Part shown: positions 45,691 to 51,954 of the stretch, piece by piece | Layout: every line of letters starts with the position of its first letter | How positions within the stretch are numbered: position 1 is the first letter of the stretch | NCBI RefSeq assembly: GCF_017114985.1 | Contig: NZ_JABXKP010000045.1 | Span: forward strand, 1-64,000 | Origin: Nostoc sp. JL33 | Lineage (GTDB): Bacteria; Cyanobacteriota; Cyanobacteriia; Cyanobacteriales; Nostocaceae | DNA length: 64,000 bases | Direction of reading: 5' to 3' | Position numbers and translations under genes: made by a program | The notes under the pieces: generated by a model | Told to the model about the DNA's origin: nothing | The model's database searches: none | What the model saw: only the letters and a program-made list of their open reading frames with translations

Positions 45691-46771
45691 TCACATCTCT
45701 ATCTTCTACATAGTTGCACTGAGGGCAAACATGAGTCCTCGTAGATAGAGACTTTTTAACTTTAGTGCCACAGTTAGAACAGTTTTGACTTGTATTGTGG
45801 GGAGGCACGGCAACCGTTACCTTTCCATATTTATGCCCAAAATATTCTAACCATTGGCGAAAAGTTGACCAACCAGCATCAGATATTGATTTAGCTAGAT
45901 GTCGGTTACAAACAAGCCCCTTCACATTTAAGTCTTCGTAGGCTACCAAATCGTTAGATTGGATGACGGAGTACGCTAGTCTCTTGCAATACTCTTTTCG
46001 CTGCCTACTTACTCTCAAATGCTTACGTGCATACCTAACTCTAGCTTTGTGGTAGTTGGTCGATTGTGGCTTTTTATCTTTTTTCTTGGCTAAGTCGTAC
46101 TTCTTGGATTTTTTGCGATTAGCGCGGTTTAACTGTTTCTCAGACGAACGATAAAACTGGGGCGATAGTTCAACATTACCTTTGTTATCAGCAATGAAAT
46201 ACTTTAATCCCAAGTCAATACCTACCACTTGACCAGTGGGTTGAGTTTCAATATGAAGGTCAACACTTATCGCAAACTGAGCGTAATACCCATCAGCGCG
46301 ACGCACTAGACGGACTCGCTTAATTTGCTTAATGTCGTAGTGGTTAAGGTCATAAGTCCCTTTTAACTTTAATCGGCCTATACCTTTCTTGTCTGAAAAA
46401 GTTATGGCTTTACGAGTAGTAGAGAGCTTCCACCCAGTTGTTTTGTATTCCACTGAACGACAGTGTTTTTTAAACTTAGGAAACCCCTTTTTACCCTTGG
46501 ACTTCTTTTTGCAGTTGTCGTAAAACCTACTAATTGCGCTCCATGCACGTTCTGCCGCAGATTGCCGAGCCATTGAATTGAGTTCATTCGCAAAGGGAAA
46601 TAAATCAGCAAGTACAGCACAATACTTATTCAAGTCGTATTTATTCAAGCCTTTAACATCCATCCATTGCCTTAAGCATTTGTTTTGGATGAATTGAGAT
46701 GTACGAATAGCGTCATCTATCGCTCTATATTGCTTGTCTTTTCCCTTGATTTTAAACTCGTAAATTATCAT
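45545..46771 (-). CDS. tnpB: TnpB RNA-guided endonuclease (IS1341 type)
   Basis: The protein of 408 residues is full length. It has an N-terminal helical domain, the RuvC-like nuclease with Asp in VVGIDLGLKYF (about 187), Glu in LVAYEDLNVKGL (about 275) and Asp in EDRDVNASINIL (about 356), and the zinc ribbon NCSNCGTKV...HVCPQCNYV (four cysteines, about 326-346). All catalytic residues are intact, so it is probably an active, RNA-guided DNA nuclease. ATG at 46771 begins the family motif (MIIYEFKIKG) and is preferred to an upstream start at 46786. Confidence 0.93.
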   Translation of the reverse strand: MIIYEFKIKGKDKQYRAIDDAIRTSQFIQNKCLRQWMDVKGLNKYDLNKYCAVLADLFPFANELNSMARQSAAERAWSAISRFYDNCKKKSKGKKGFPKFKKHCRSVEYKTTGWKLSTTRKAITFSDKKGIGRLKLKGTYDLNHYDIKQIKRVRLVRRADGYYAQFAISVDLHIETQPTGQVVGIDLGLKYFIADNKGNVELSPQFYRSSEKQLNRANRKKSKKYDLAKKKDKKPQSTNYHKARVRYARKHLRVSRQRKEYCKRLAYSVIQSNDLVAYEDLNVKGLVCNRHLAKSISDAGWSTFRQWLEYFGHKYGKVTVAVPPHNTSQNCSNCGTKVKKSLSTRTHVCPQCNYVEDRDVNASINILKRGLTTVGHTGSYAWGDLPSWAVGANLLFNGESGNQESPVL

Positions 46772-46954
46772 TTGGCTCTCCTGCAAAGACGCACTCGCAT
46801 TCGACCAACCAACTACATTATTATCCTATCACGATTAGCATAAGAATGCTGAATAAATTCAGCAATTCGCTTATATCCCCCGGATAAATCCGGGGGTTTT
46901 ACGCATCACGACTCATAAACATCCTTTAGGCTGAGTTAATATACTTATTGTTCG

Positions 46955-47077
46955 ATGGAGTGCCAAATGCGCGATCCACAGAAGAACCAGATTAAAATTG
47001 AGCCAGCAACCCTCGTTTTGATTGTTTCTATCCTAATACTCTTGCCTCTACTCTTTGTTGGTTTTTTATCGCAGTGA
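46955..47077 (+). CDS. Small single-helix membrane protein (40 or 36 residues)
   Basis: The frame reads MECQMRDPQKNQIKIEPATL, then VLIVSILILLPLLFVGFLSQ and TGA. A polar 18-residue start is followed by one strongly hydrophobic helix that ends the protein. A second ATG at 46967 gives 36 residues. It begins about 60 bases outside the tnpB element. I do not recognise it as a known photosystem or cytochrome subunit. Confidence 0.45.
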   Translation: MECQMRDPQKNQIKIEPATLVLIVSILILLPLLFVGFLSQ

Positions 47078-47190
47078 TAGCTAGTGAGGAATAGTTAACA
47101 GATATATTCTCCCGACGTTTTTCACCAAATGCGAACAAGTCGCACTTTGTATTGCTGTGCGATCTTAACCCAAGCTGCTGAATTGTTAAT

Positions 47191-47351
47191 GCATCGACTG
47201 GTAATGGCATTGCATCGACTGGTAATGGCATTGCATCGACTGGTAATGGCATTGCATCGACTGGTAATGGCATTGCATCGACTGGTAATGGCATTGCATC
47301 GACTGGTAATGGCATTGCATCGACTGGTAATGGCATTGCATCGACTTGCAA
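47191..47351. repeat. 21-bp minisatellite, about 7.5 copies
   Basis: Seven exact copies of GCATCGACTGGTAATGGCAT plus T (21 bp) and a partial eighth. Because 21 is a multiple of 3, all frames stay open, giving artificial seven-residue peptide repeats on both strands (for example VDAMPLP leftward); no ribosome site or family supports a protein. Complete identity of the units means recent amplification. Confidence 0.92.
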
Positions 47352-47409
47352 AAATTAACCTACCCTTGAATTTTTAGGATAACTAAAAAGAGTAAGTAAA
47401 TTAGGACTT

Positions 47410-47545
47410 ATATCATGTCCCGGCAATTAAGCATAATACCCGGAACCCCAAAGAGCCAAAGCTACGCTTCGTCTCCCCTCCCCGCTTGCGGGGAGGGGTT
47501 GGGGGTGGGGTTCTTTTATTATGGGTAATTTGGCGGACATGATAT
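47410..47545. mobile_element. MITE-like element with ATATCATGTCC ends, copy 1
   Basis: ATATCATGTCC (47410-47420) and GGACATGATAT (47535-47545) are perfect 11-bp terminal inverted repeats. The inside contains CCAAAGCTACGCTTCGTCTCC, a CCCCTCCCCGC/GCGGGGAGGGG hairpin and GGGGTTGGGGGTGGGG. Copy 2, at 51793-51939, has the same plan in the other orientation of its core. At 136 bp it has no coding capacity. A full-length transposase source is not in the window. Confidence 0.75.
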
Positions 47546-47785
47546 TACGCAATAACTCTCTGAAACTCTTATTCCTTTACGTCCTTCTCTGCCAGACGCT
47601 GCGCGTAACTTCCTTCTGCATAGGAGTATGCGGTTCGTTTTTTCATGATTTTGTGTAAGTCCTGTAAATGTAAGAGATCAATTTTCCTTTAATTTTCAAA
47701 CAATGTTAGCGCGATGCCGTAGGCGTAGCCCGCCTTTTGTATCAGGTGCGTTACACTACTGTTAACGCACCTAATTACACCAAAA
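47546..47785. other. Intergenic region with a terminator-like palindrome
   Basis: GGTGCGTTA/TAACGCACC arms at 47745-47771 lie just after the stop of the leftward aminotransferase gene and match the palindrome after ppx (11766-11791). The stretch to the left holds GCGATGCCGTAGGCGTAGCC-type palindromic repeat remnants. No gene is seen. Confidence 0.55.
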
Positions 47786-48934
47786 CTACTTAGGCAAAAC
47801 CTGTCGTAGTGCTGCTACAAGTTGGTCAACGCTTTCCTTACGACTATTAAAGCCCATCAATCCCACGCGCCAAACTTTACCAGCGAGTTCGCCAAGACCA
47901 CCGCCAATTTCAATATTATGTTCATTGAGTAACTGCCGAGCGATCGCTTTACCATCTACCCCTGTTGGAATGCAGACAGTGGTAAGCGTTGGTAGTCTAT
48001 ACTCTTGCTCAACGTGCATACTCAATCCTAAATTCTCCAACTCTTGCCAGAGATATTCTACGTTCTTTTGATGCCGTTGCCAGGAGTTTGCTAATCCCTC
48101 TTCTGCAAGCAAACGTAATGCTTCCCGCAATGCATAGTATAAATTAATCGGTGCTGTGTGGTGATAAGTGCGTTCAGCGCCCCAATACTTGCCCAGTAAC
48201 AACATATCCAAATACCAATTTGCAACCTTTGTTTGACGCTGTTGCAATTTCTCAACGGCACGCGGACTCATTGTAAAAGGCGAAGCACCAGGCGGACAAC
48301 CCAACCCTTTTTGGCTACAACTATAGGCTAAGTCAACTCCCCAAGTATCCAAAAACAAGGGGACACCACCCAAACTTGTGACTGAATCCACTAGCAACAA
48401 AGTGCCAAATTCATCACACAAATCAGCGACACCTTCCAATGGTTGACGTGCGCCGGTGGAGGTTTCGGCATGAACTAGAGCTAAAATAGTTGGACGATGA
48501 GTTTTTAAAGCAGTTTGCAGTTCATCCAGGTTAAAGACTTGTCCCCAAGGTTTGGTAATGGTTCGCACATCCGCACCATAACGTCCAGCCATATCCACGA
48601 GGCGATTACCGAAGTAACCAGCTACACCAATTAAAACCACATCACCGGGTTCTACAGCATTGGCGATGGTTGCTTCCATTGCGGCTGTTCCCGTACCACT
48701 GACTGCAATCGTGAGTGGGTTTTCTGTTTGCCATACGTAGCGTAGCAACGACTGAATTTCATCCATGAGTGCGAGAAAAGCTGGGTCAAGATGCCCAACT
48801 GGGGAAGTATTCATTGCTTGGAGAACTGTAGGATGGGCATTTGATGGCCCAGGCCCTAACAGTAAACGCGATGGCATTTCTAGCGGTGTGAGTTGCAAGC
48901 GCCCAGAGTCGTTGATTGAAATTGTTTGCGTCAT
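47786..48934 (-). CDS. Alanine/serine-glyoxylate aminotransferase family protein
   Basis: The 382-residue fold-type I PLP enzyme has LLLGPGPSNAHPTVLQAM near the start, VSGTGTAAMEATIANAVEPGD (PLP phosphate region), LLVDSVTSLGGVP (Asp that holds the PLP ring), and the PLP lysine in AYSCSQKGLGCPPG. The end has GGGLGELAGKVWRVGLMG. The group includes serine-glyoxylate and alanine-glyoxylate aminotransferases used in photorespiratory glycolate metabolism, and is also the protein once annotated as the soluble hydrogenase 42-kDa subunit. Single gene; substrate pair not certain. Confidence 0.9.
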   Translation of the reverse strand: MTQTISINDSGRLQLTPLEMPSRLLLGPGPSNAHPTVLQAMNTSPVGHLDPAFLALMDEIQSLLRYVWQTENPLTIAVSGTGTAAMEATIANAVEPGDVVLIGVAGYFGNRLVDMAGRYGADVRTITKPWGQVFNLDELQTALKTHRPTILALVHAETSTGARQPLEGVADLCDEFGTLLLVDSVTSLGGVPLFLDTWGVDLAYSCSQKGLGCPPGASPFTMSPRAVEKLQQRQTKVANWYLDMLLLGKYWGAERTYHHTAPINLYYALREALRLLAEEGLANSWQRHQKNVEYLWQELENLGLSMHVEQEYRLPTLTTVCIPTGVDGKAIARQLLNEHNIEIGGGLGELAGKVWRVGLMGFNSRKESVDQLVAALRQVLPK

Positions 48935-49172
48935 AATCTGTCTTCGCCTAGACGATACTTAACGGATCATAGAGCGAACGCATCACCGATGTTTTAGTGA
49001 ATCTGTCATTTCCCAGAAGATGCGATGTCTGACGACAAGCCGCTTCTCTACGAACGCCAATAGCGTGTCGCAGACAGACGCACTCGCGTTTGCGTCTACG
49101 CGGCAAAGTATTATAGTAATTCAAGCAAATAAATGTGTGAGTATACTTATTCACTTACCTGGAGAGATAATT

Positions 49173-49562
49173 ATGGTTTTTGCTGGCAAACCACCAAATA
49201 ATTTAGGTGTTAACAACGGTAAACTAGCATCCTGCCCTAATTCCCCTAACTGCGTTTCTAGTCAGAGTGCAGATGCAACCCACAAAATTGCACCACTGAC
49301 TTTTACATCTACTCCTGAAGAAGCGATTACTAATCTCAAAAAGATTATTCAGTCCTTACCAAGAACCAAAATCATTACCGAAAGTAAAGATTATTTATAT
49401 GCAGAATTTAAAAGTGCTTTACTGGGATTTGTGGATGATGTAGAATTCTATCTAGACCGAAATGCTAATGTTATCCAAGTGCGTTCAGCCTCACGCTTAG
49501 GTCAAAGCGATTTGGGTGTCAATCGTCAACGAATAGAGACGATTAGAGCCAAGTTAAAGTAA
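49173..49562 (+). CDS. DUF1499 protein
   Basis: The 129-residue protein has the DUF1499 pattern: LASCPNSPNCVSSQSAD near the start, LKKIIQSLPRTKIITESKDYLYAEFKSALLGFVDDVEFYLD and IQVRSASRLGQSDLGVNRQRIETIR (cited by key words CPNSPNCVSSQ, VDDVEF, SASRLGQSDLGVNR). The role of the family is unknown. ATG at 49173 has GGAGAGA about 7 bases upstream. The open frame extends further up (to 49020), but those codons come from a dispersed palindromic repeat and are left out. Confidence 0.9.
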   Translation: MVFAGKPPNNLGVNNGKLASCPNSPNCVSSQSADATHKIAPLTFTSTPEEAITNLKKIIQSLPRTKIITESKDYLYAEFKSALLGFVDDVEFYLDRNANVIQVRSASRLGQSDLGVNRQRIETIRAKLK

Positions 49563-49576
49563 TTCGTAATTCGTAA

Positions 49577-50299
49577 TTGAATTACGAATTAGTTAAACTG
49601 GACTGGATAATATTTGCGATCGCAACATTTGTGAGACTTAATTTATTTAAAAACTTTGACTCCAGACCACGACTAATCATTGCTGTCGGACTCGCTCTAT
49701 TAGTTTCAGTAATCCTTCCGCGTTGGCTGCACTTACCCACTCGCATTCTCTGCGCTTGGAACTTTGGTGCTGACTTTTTCTTAGCCGTAACGTGGTGGAA
49801 GATGATTAAGGCTACCCCAGAAAAAATTCGCCGTTATGCTGAGGGTGAATATGAAGGACATTTGGCTATATTCATGCTGGTGATTGCTGCTGCTTGTGCT
49901 AGTGTTTTAGCCATTGTGTTTTTACTAACTGATAAAAAAGGGTTGTCAAAAATTCTGCTTAACCTACATGTCATACTTTCAATTATGACCATTGTCGGTT
50001 CCTGGTTACTAGTGCATACGATGTTTGCAGTGCAATATGCACACAGCTATTACAAATATATTATTCGTAATAATAGTGAAGAAATCACCGGAGGTTTAGA
50101 TTTCCCTGATAACGACCATCCAGACTATTGGGAATTTTTATATTATTCATTTGTAGTTGGTATGACTAGTCAAGTTTCAGATGTGGAGACGAGATCAGCC
50201 GAGATGAGGCGCTTGACTCTGTTACATAGCATATTATCCTTCTTTTTCAACACCACTATTTTAGCTATGACTATTAATATCGTTGCATCGCTGATTTAA
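49577..50299 (+). CDS. DUF1345 membrane protein
   Basis: The protein of up to 240 residues has five or six transmembrane helices and the DUF1345 signature regions: WNFGADFFLAVTWWKMIKA, LHVILSIMTIVGSWLLVHTMFAVQYAHSYY and DYWEFLYYSFVVGMTSQVSDV (short signatures quoted). The TTG at 49577 lies in a TAATTGAATTACGAATT repeat and is doubtful; GTG at 49631 (MRLNLFKNF) would give 222 residues. It follows the DUF1499 gene by 14 bases. Function unknown. Confidence 0.85.
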   Translation: MNYELVKLDWIIFAIATFVRLNLFKNFDSRPRLIIAVGLALLVSVILPRWLHLPTRILCAWNFGADFFLAVTWWKMIKATPEKIRRYAEGEYEGHLAIFMLVIAAACASVLAIVFLLTDKKGLSKILLNLHVILSIMTIVGSWLLVHTMFAVQYAHSYYKYIIRNNSEEITGGLDFPDNDHPDYWEFLYYSFVVGMTSQVSDVETRSAEMRRLTLLHSILSFFFNTTILAMTINIVASLI

Positions 50300-50413
50300 A
50301 AATCGCTTGACTCAGCCAAAAGTATGATTATTTGCTTCTCTACTTCTAGAAAGAGGAAATTCTACTGCAAGTTTTTTAAGATGAGCTTAAGTTGAGATAA
50401 TCGGAGTAAGCTG

Positions 50414-50659
50414 ATGGCTGATAAAACAATTAATGAATTGCCTAATGAAATTACAGAACAGTTACCTGAACACGCACAGCAGATTTTTGTAGCAGCATTA
50501 AATGCTGCTCAAAGTAATGGTTTGAGTGAAGAGGGTGCGCTTGATGTTGCTTGGAATAGTGTAAAGAATGAATACGAACCAGGCAACGATGGCAAATGGC
50601 AGAGAAAGCCTGAAGACACTGCTATACATCATAAATCTGTTGTGTCTGGTGGGAATTAG
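50414..50659 (+). CDS. ChaB-family protein
   Basis: The 81-residue protein matches ChaB: LPEHAQQIFVAALNAAQ (about 18-34), AWNSVKNEYE and GKWQRKP. ChaB was first described as a putative regulator of the ChaA cation antiporter in E. coli; the biochemical role of the family is not known. ATG at 50414 is preceded by CGGAGTAAG, a fair ribosome site. A hairpin, GGAATTCCA../..TGGAATTCC, lies after the gene at about 50714-50751. Confidence 0.88.
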   Translation: MADKTINELPNEITEQLPEHAQQIFVAALNAAQSNGLSEEGALDVAWNSVKNEYEPGNDGKWQRKPEDTAIHHKSVVSGGN

Positions 50660-50713
50660 ATAAATTTAAGCTTGGCAGAGGTATCTTTTGTTAGAGGTAA
50701 GACAGAATTTAAA

Positions 50714-50752
50714 GGGAATTCCATTCTTACGAAGCGGGCATGGAATTCCTCT
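50714..50752 (+). terminator. Terminator hairpin after the ChaB gene
   Basis: GGGAATTCCAT and ATGGAATTCC face each other across CTTACGAAGCGGGC, followed by TCTTTCTTTTTTC, a good T-run. It begins 55 bases after the ChaB stop. Confidence 0.7.
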
Positions 50753-50839
50753 TTCTTTTTTCACAACTTTTGCAAGATAATATAAATTTTGAACAAACTA
50801 TAACTATTTAAATACTGGCTAGAAAAATATAGACAGAAT

Positions 50840-51424
50840 ATGCTAATTCAACAAGACGAAATAGCTATTCGTCTAATGCAAGATGAAATGGATGATTATG
50901 AGTTGATGGCAAGATGGTTAACTGATGCCCAAGTTTTGAAATTTTATGAAGGAAGAGATAATCCTTTTGATTTAGAAAGAATTATAGAAACGTACAAACC
51001 TATGATCAGTGGAGATGAGCCGGTTGTTCCGTGTCTGTTCTCCTATGAAAATATTCCCATTGGTTATTTGCAGTATTGTGCGCTCAATGACTTATCGCAA
51101 ACCGATAGACAATTGTATCATCTCGATCAAACTGATTATGTGTATGCAATTGATTTATTCATAGGCGAAACTGACTATTGGAACAAGGGAATTGGTACAA
51201 AAATCTTGTCAGCAGTTATCAGTTATCTTTTTGAACAGCGACAAGCTGATAAAATTGTCATAGATCCTCATGTTGACAATCTTCGCGCTATCCGTTGCTA
51301 TGAAAAATGTGGTTTTGTGAAAGTAAAGCTATTGCCCGCCCATGAGCTACATGAAGGGGAATACTCAGATTGTTGGCTGATGGCAATAGACCGAAAAAAC
51401 CATTGCACTCCTAATTTTCAATAG
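50840..51424 (+). CDS. GNAT-family N-acetyltransferase
   Basis: The 194-residue protein resembles the AAC(6')-type acetyltransferase_8 group: IRLMQDEMDDYELMARWLTD at the start, IPIGYLQYCALND, YAIDLFIGETDYWNKGIGTKIL with the acetyl-CoA loop (conserved Gly-Ile-Gly-Thr), and VDNLRAIRCYEKCGFVKV. It would acetylate an amine such as an aminoglycoside or an amino sugar. No resistance context is present, so it may be a chromosomal enzyme with another substrate. Confidence 0.88.
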   Translation: MLIQQDEIAIRLMQDEMDDYELMARWLTDAQVLKFYEGRDNPFDLERIIETYKPMISGDEPVVPCLFSYENIPIGYLQYCALNDLSQTDRQLYHLDQTDYVYAIDLFIGETDYWNKGIGTKILSAVISYLFEQRQADKIVIDPHVDNLRAIRCYEKCGFVKVKLLPAHELHEGEYSDCWLMAIDRKNHCTPNFQ

Positions 51425-51510
51425 TTTCTCAGTTAATGTCCGACAAGATACCGGCAGTCGCACACATGCCGAGACTATAGTCTAAGTTGGTCTAAAAGTA
51501 TCTCACTAAT

Positions 51511-51675
51511 TTAACTCGCGTGTTCCCAGTCACTAAGTAACTCATACTGTTGTGCTGTTTTCTTGCATTGGCGGAATGGTACTTTAGGAGTACCAATATT
51601 CATACCAGGAAAAGACTGTTTTTTAGTCTTGGTGGGTCTATTTTCTTGTGTCGTTGTCAACTGTTGGGTTTTCAT
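51511..51675 (-). CDS. Small hypothetical protein (54 residues)
   Basis: The frame reads MKTQQLTTTQENRPTKTKKQ, then SFPGMNIGTPKVPFRQCKKT and AQQYELLSDWEHAS. It is basic and polar at the start and has no membrane segment or known domain. It stands between the GNAT gene and MITE copy 2, with no clear ribosome site. The lack of repeat-like codons supports a real or recently real gene. Confidence 0.4.
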   Translation of the reverse strand: MKTQQLTTTQENRPTKTKKQSFPGMNIGTPKVPFRQCKKTAQQYELLSDWEHAS

Positions 51676-51792
51676 TGGTAAATAAATTACTGATTAAAAT
51701 CTCAGCACCAATCTATAACACCAATTTTCAAACGGCAACTTTCACTTTAAATAGCTTATTTCGTACAAATATTCACAATCCGATCGCTAGTA

Positions 51793-51939
51793 ATATCATG
51801 TCTGCTTGATTGCTTATTAAACCCGAATAACCCCACCCCGCCAAAGCTACGCTTTGTCTCCCCTCCCCGCAAGCGGGGAGGGGTTAGGGGTGGGGTGTAA
51901 TGACTGTGGTTAGCATAACTAATTATGGGGACATGATAT
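51793..51939. mobile_element. MITE-like element with ATATCATGTC ends, copy 2
   Basis: ATATCATGTC (51793-51802) and GACATGATAT (51930-51939) are the terminal inverted repeats. The core holds CCCCACCCCGCCAAAGCTACG, a CCCCTCCCCGC/GCGGGGAGGGG hairpin and GGGGTTAGGGGTGGGG, matching copy 1 at 47410-47545. It lies 15 bases after the stop of the leftward helicase gene. Confidence 0.75.
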
Positions 51940-51954
51940 AACTGTAAATTCCAA

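Larger units (their letters stand above)
45527..46900 (-). mobile_element. IS200/IS605-type element with tnpB only
   Basis: The element is framed by two perfect hairpins. CCCCCGTTT/AAACGGGGG (stem 45538-45546 and 45550-45558) lies at the tnpB 3' side, and CCCCCGGAT/ATCCGGGGG (46877-46885 and 46888-46896) at the 5' side. Subterminal hairpins in place of terminal inverted repeats, and no target duplication, are the mark of this superfamily. No tnpA (Y1 transposase) is present, so the element cannot move on its own. The exact ends are not fixed; the right edge may be the TTGACACT at 45530-45537. Confidence 0.78.

Noticed and set aside
47191-47351. CRISPR-like array
   Set aside because: The repeats are directly tandem with no unique spacers, and no cas genes are present.
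47028-47377. Open frames of 82-107 codons over the 21-bp repeats on both strands
   Set aside because: The openness follows from a repeat unit divisible by three; no ribosome site, family or conserved flank supports a protein.
49020-49172. 50-residue N-terminal extension of the DUF1499 protein
   Set aside because: It comes from a dispersed palindromic repeat, and a good ribosome site precedes the ATG at 49173.
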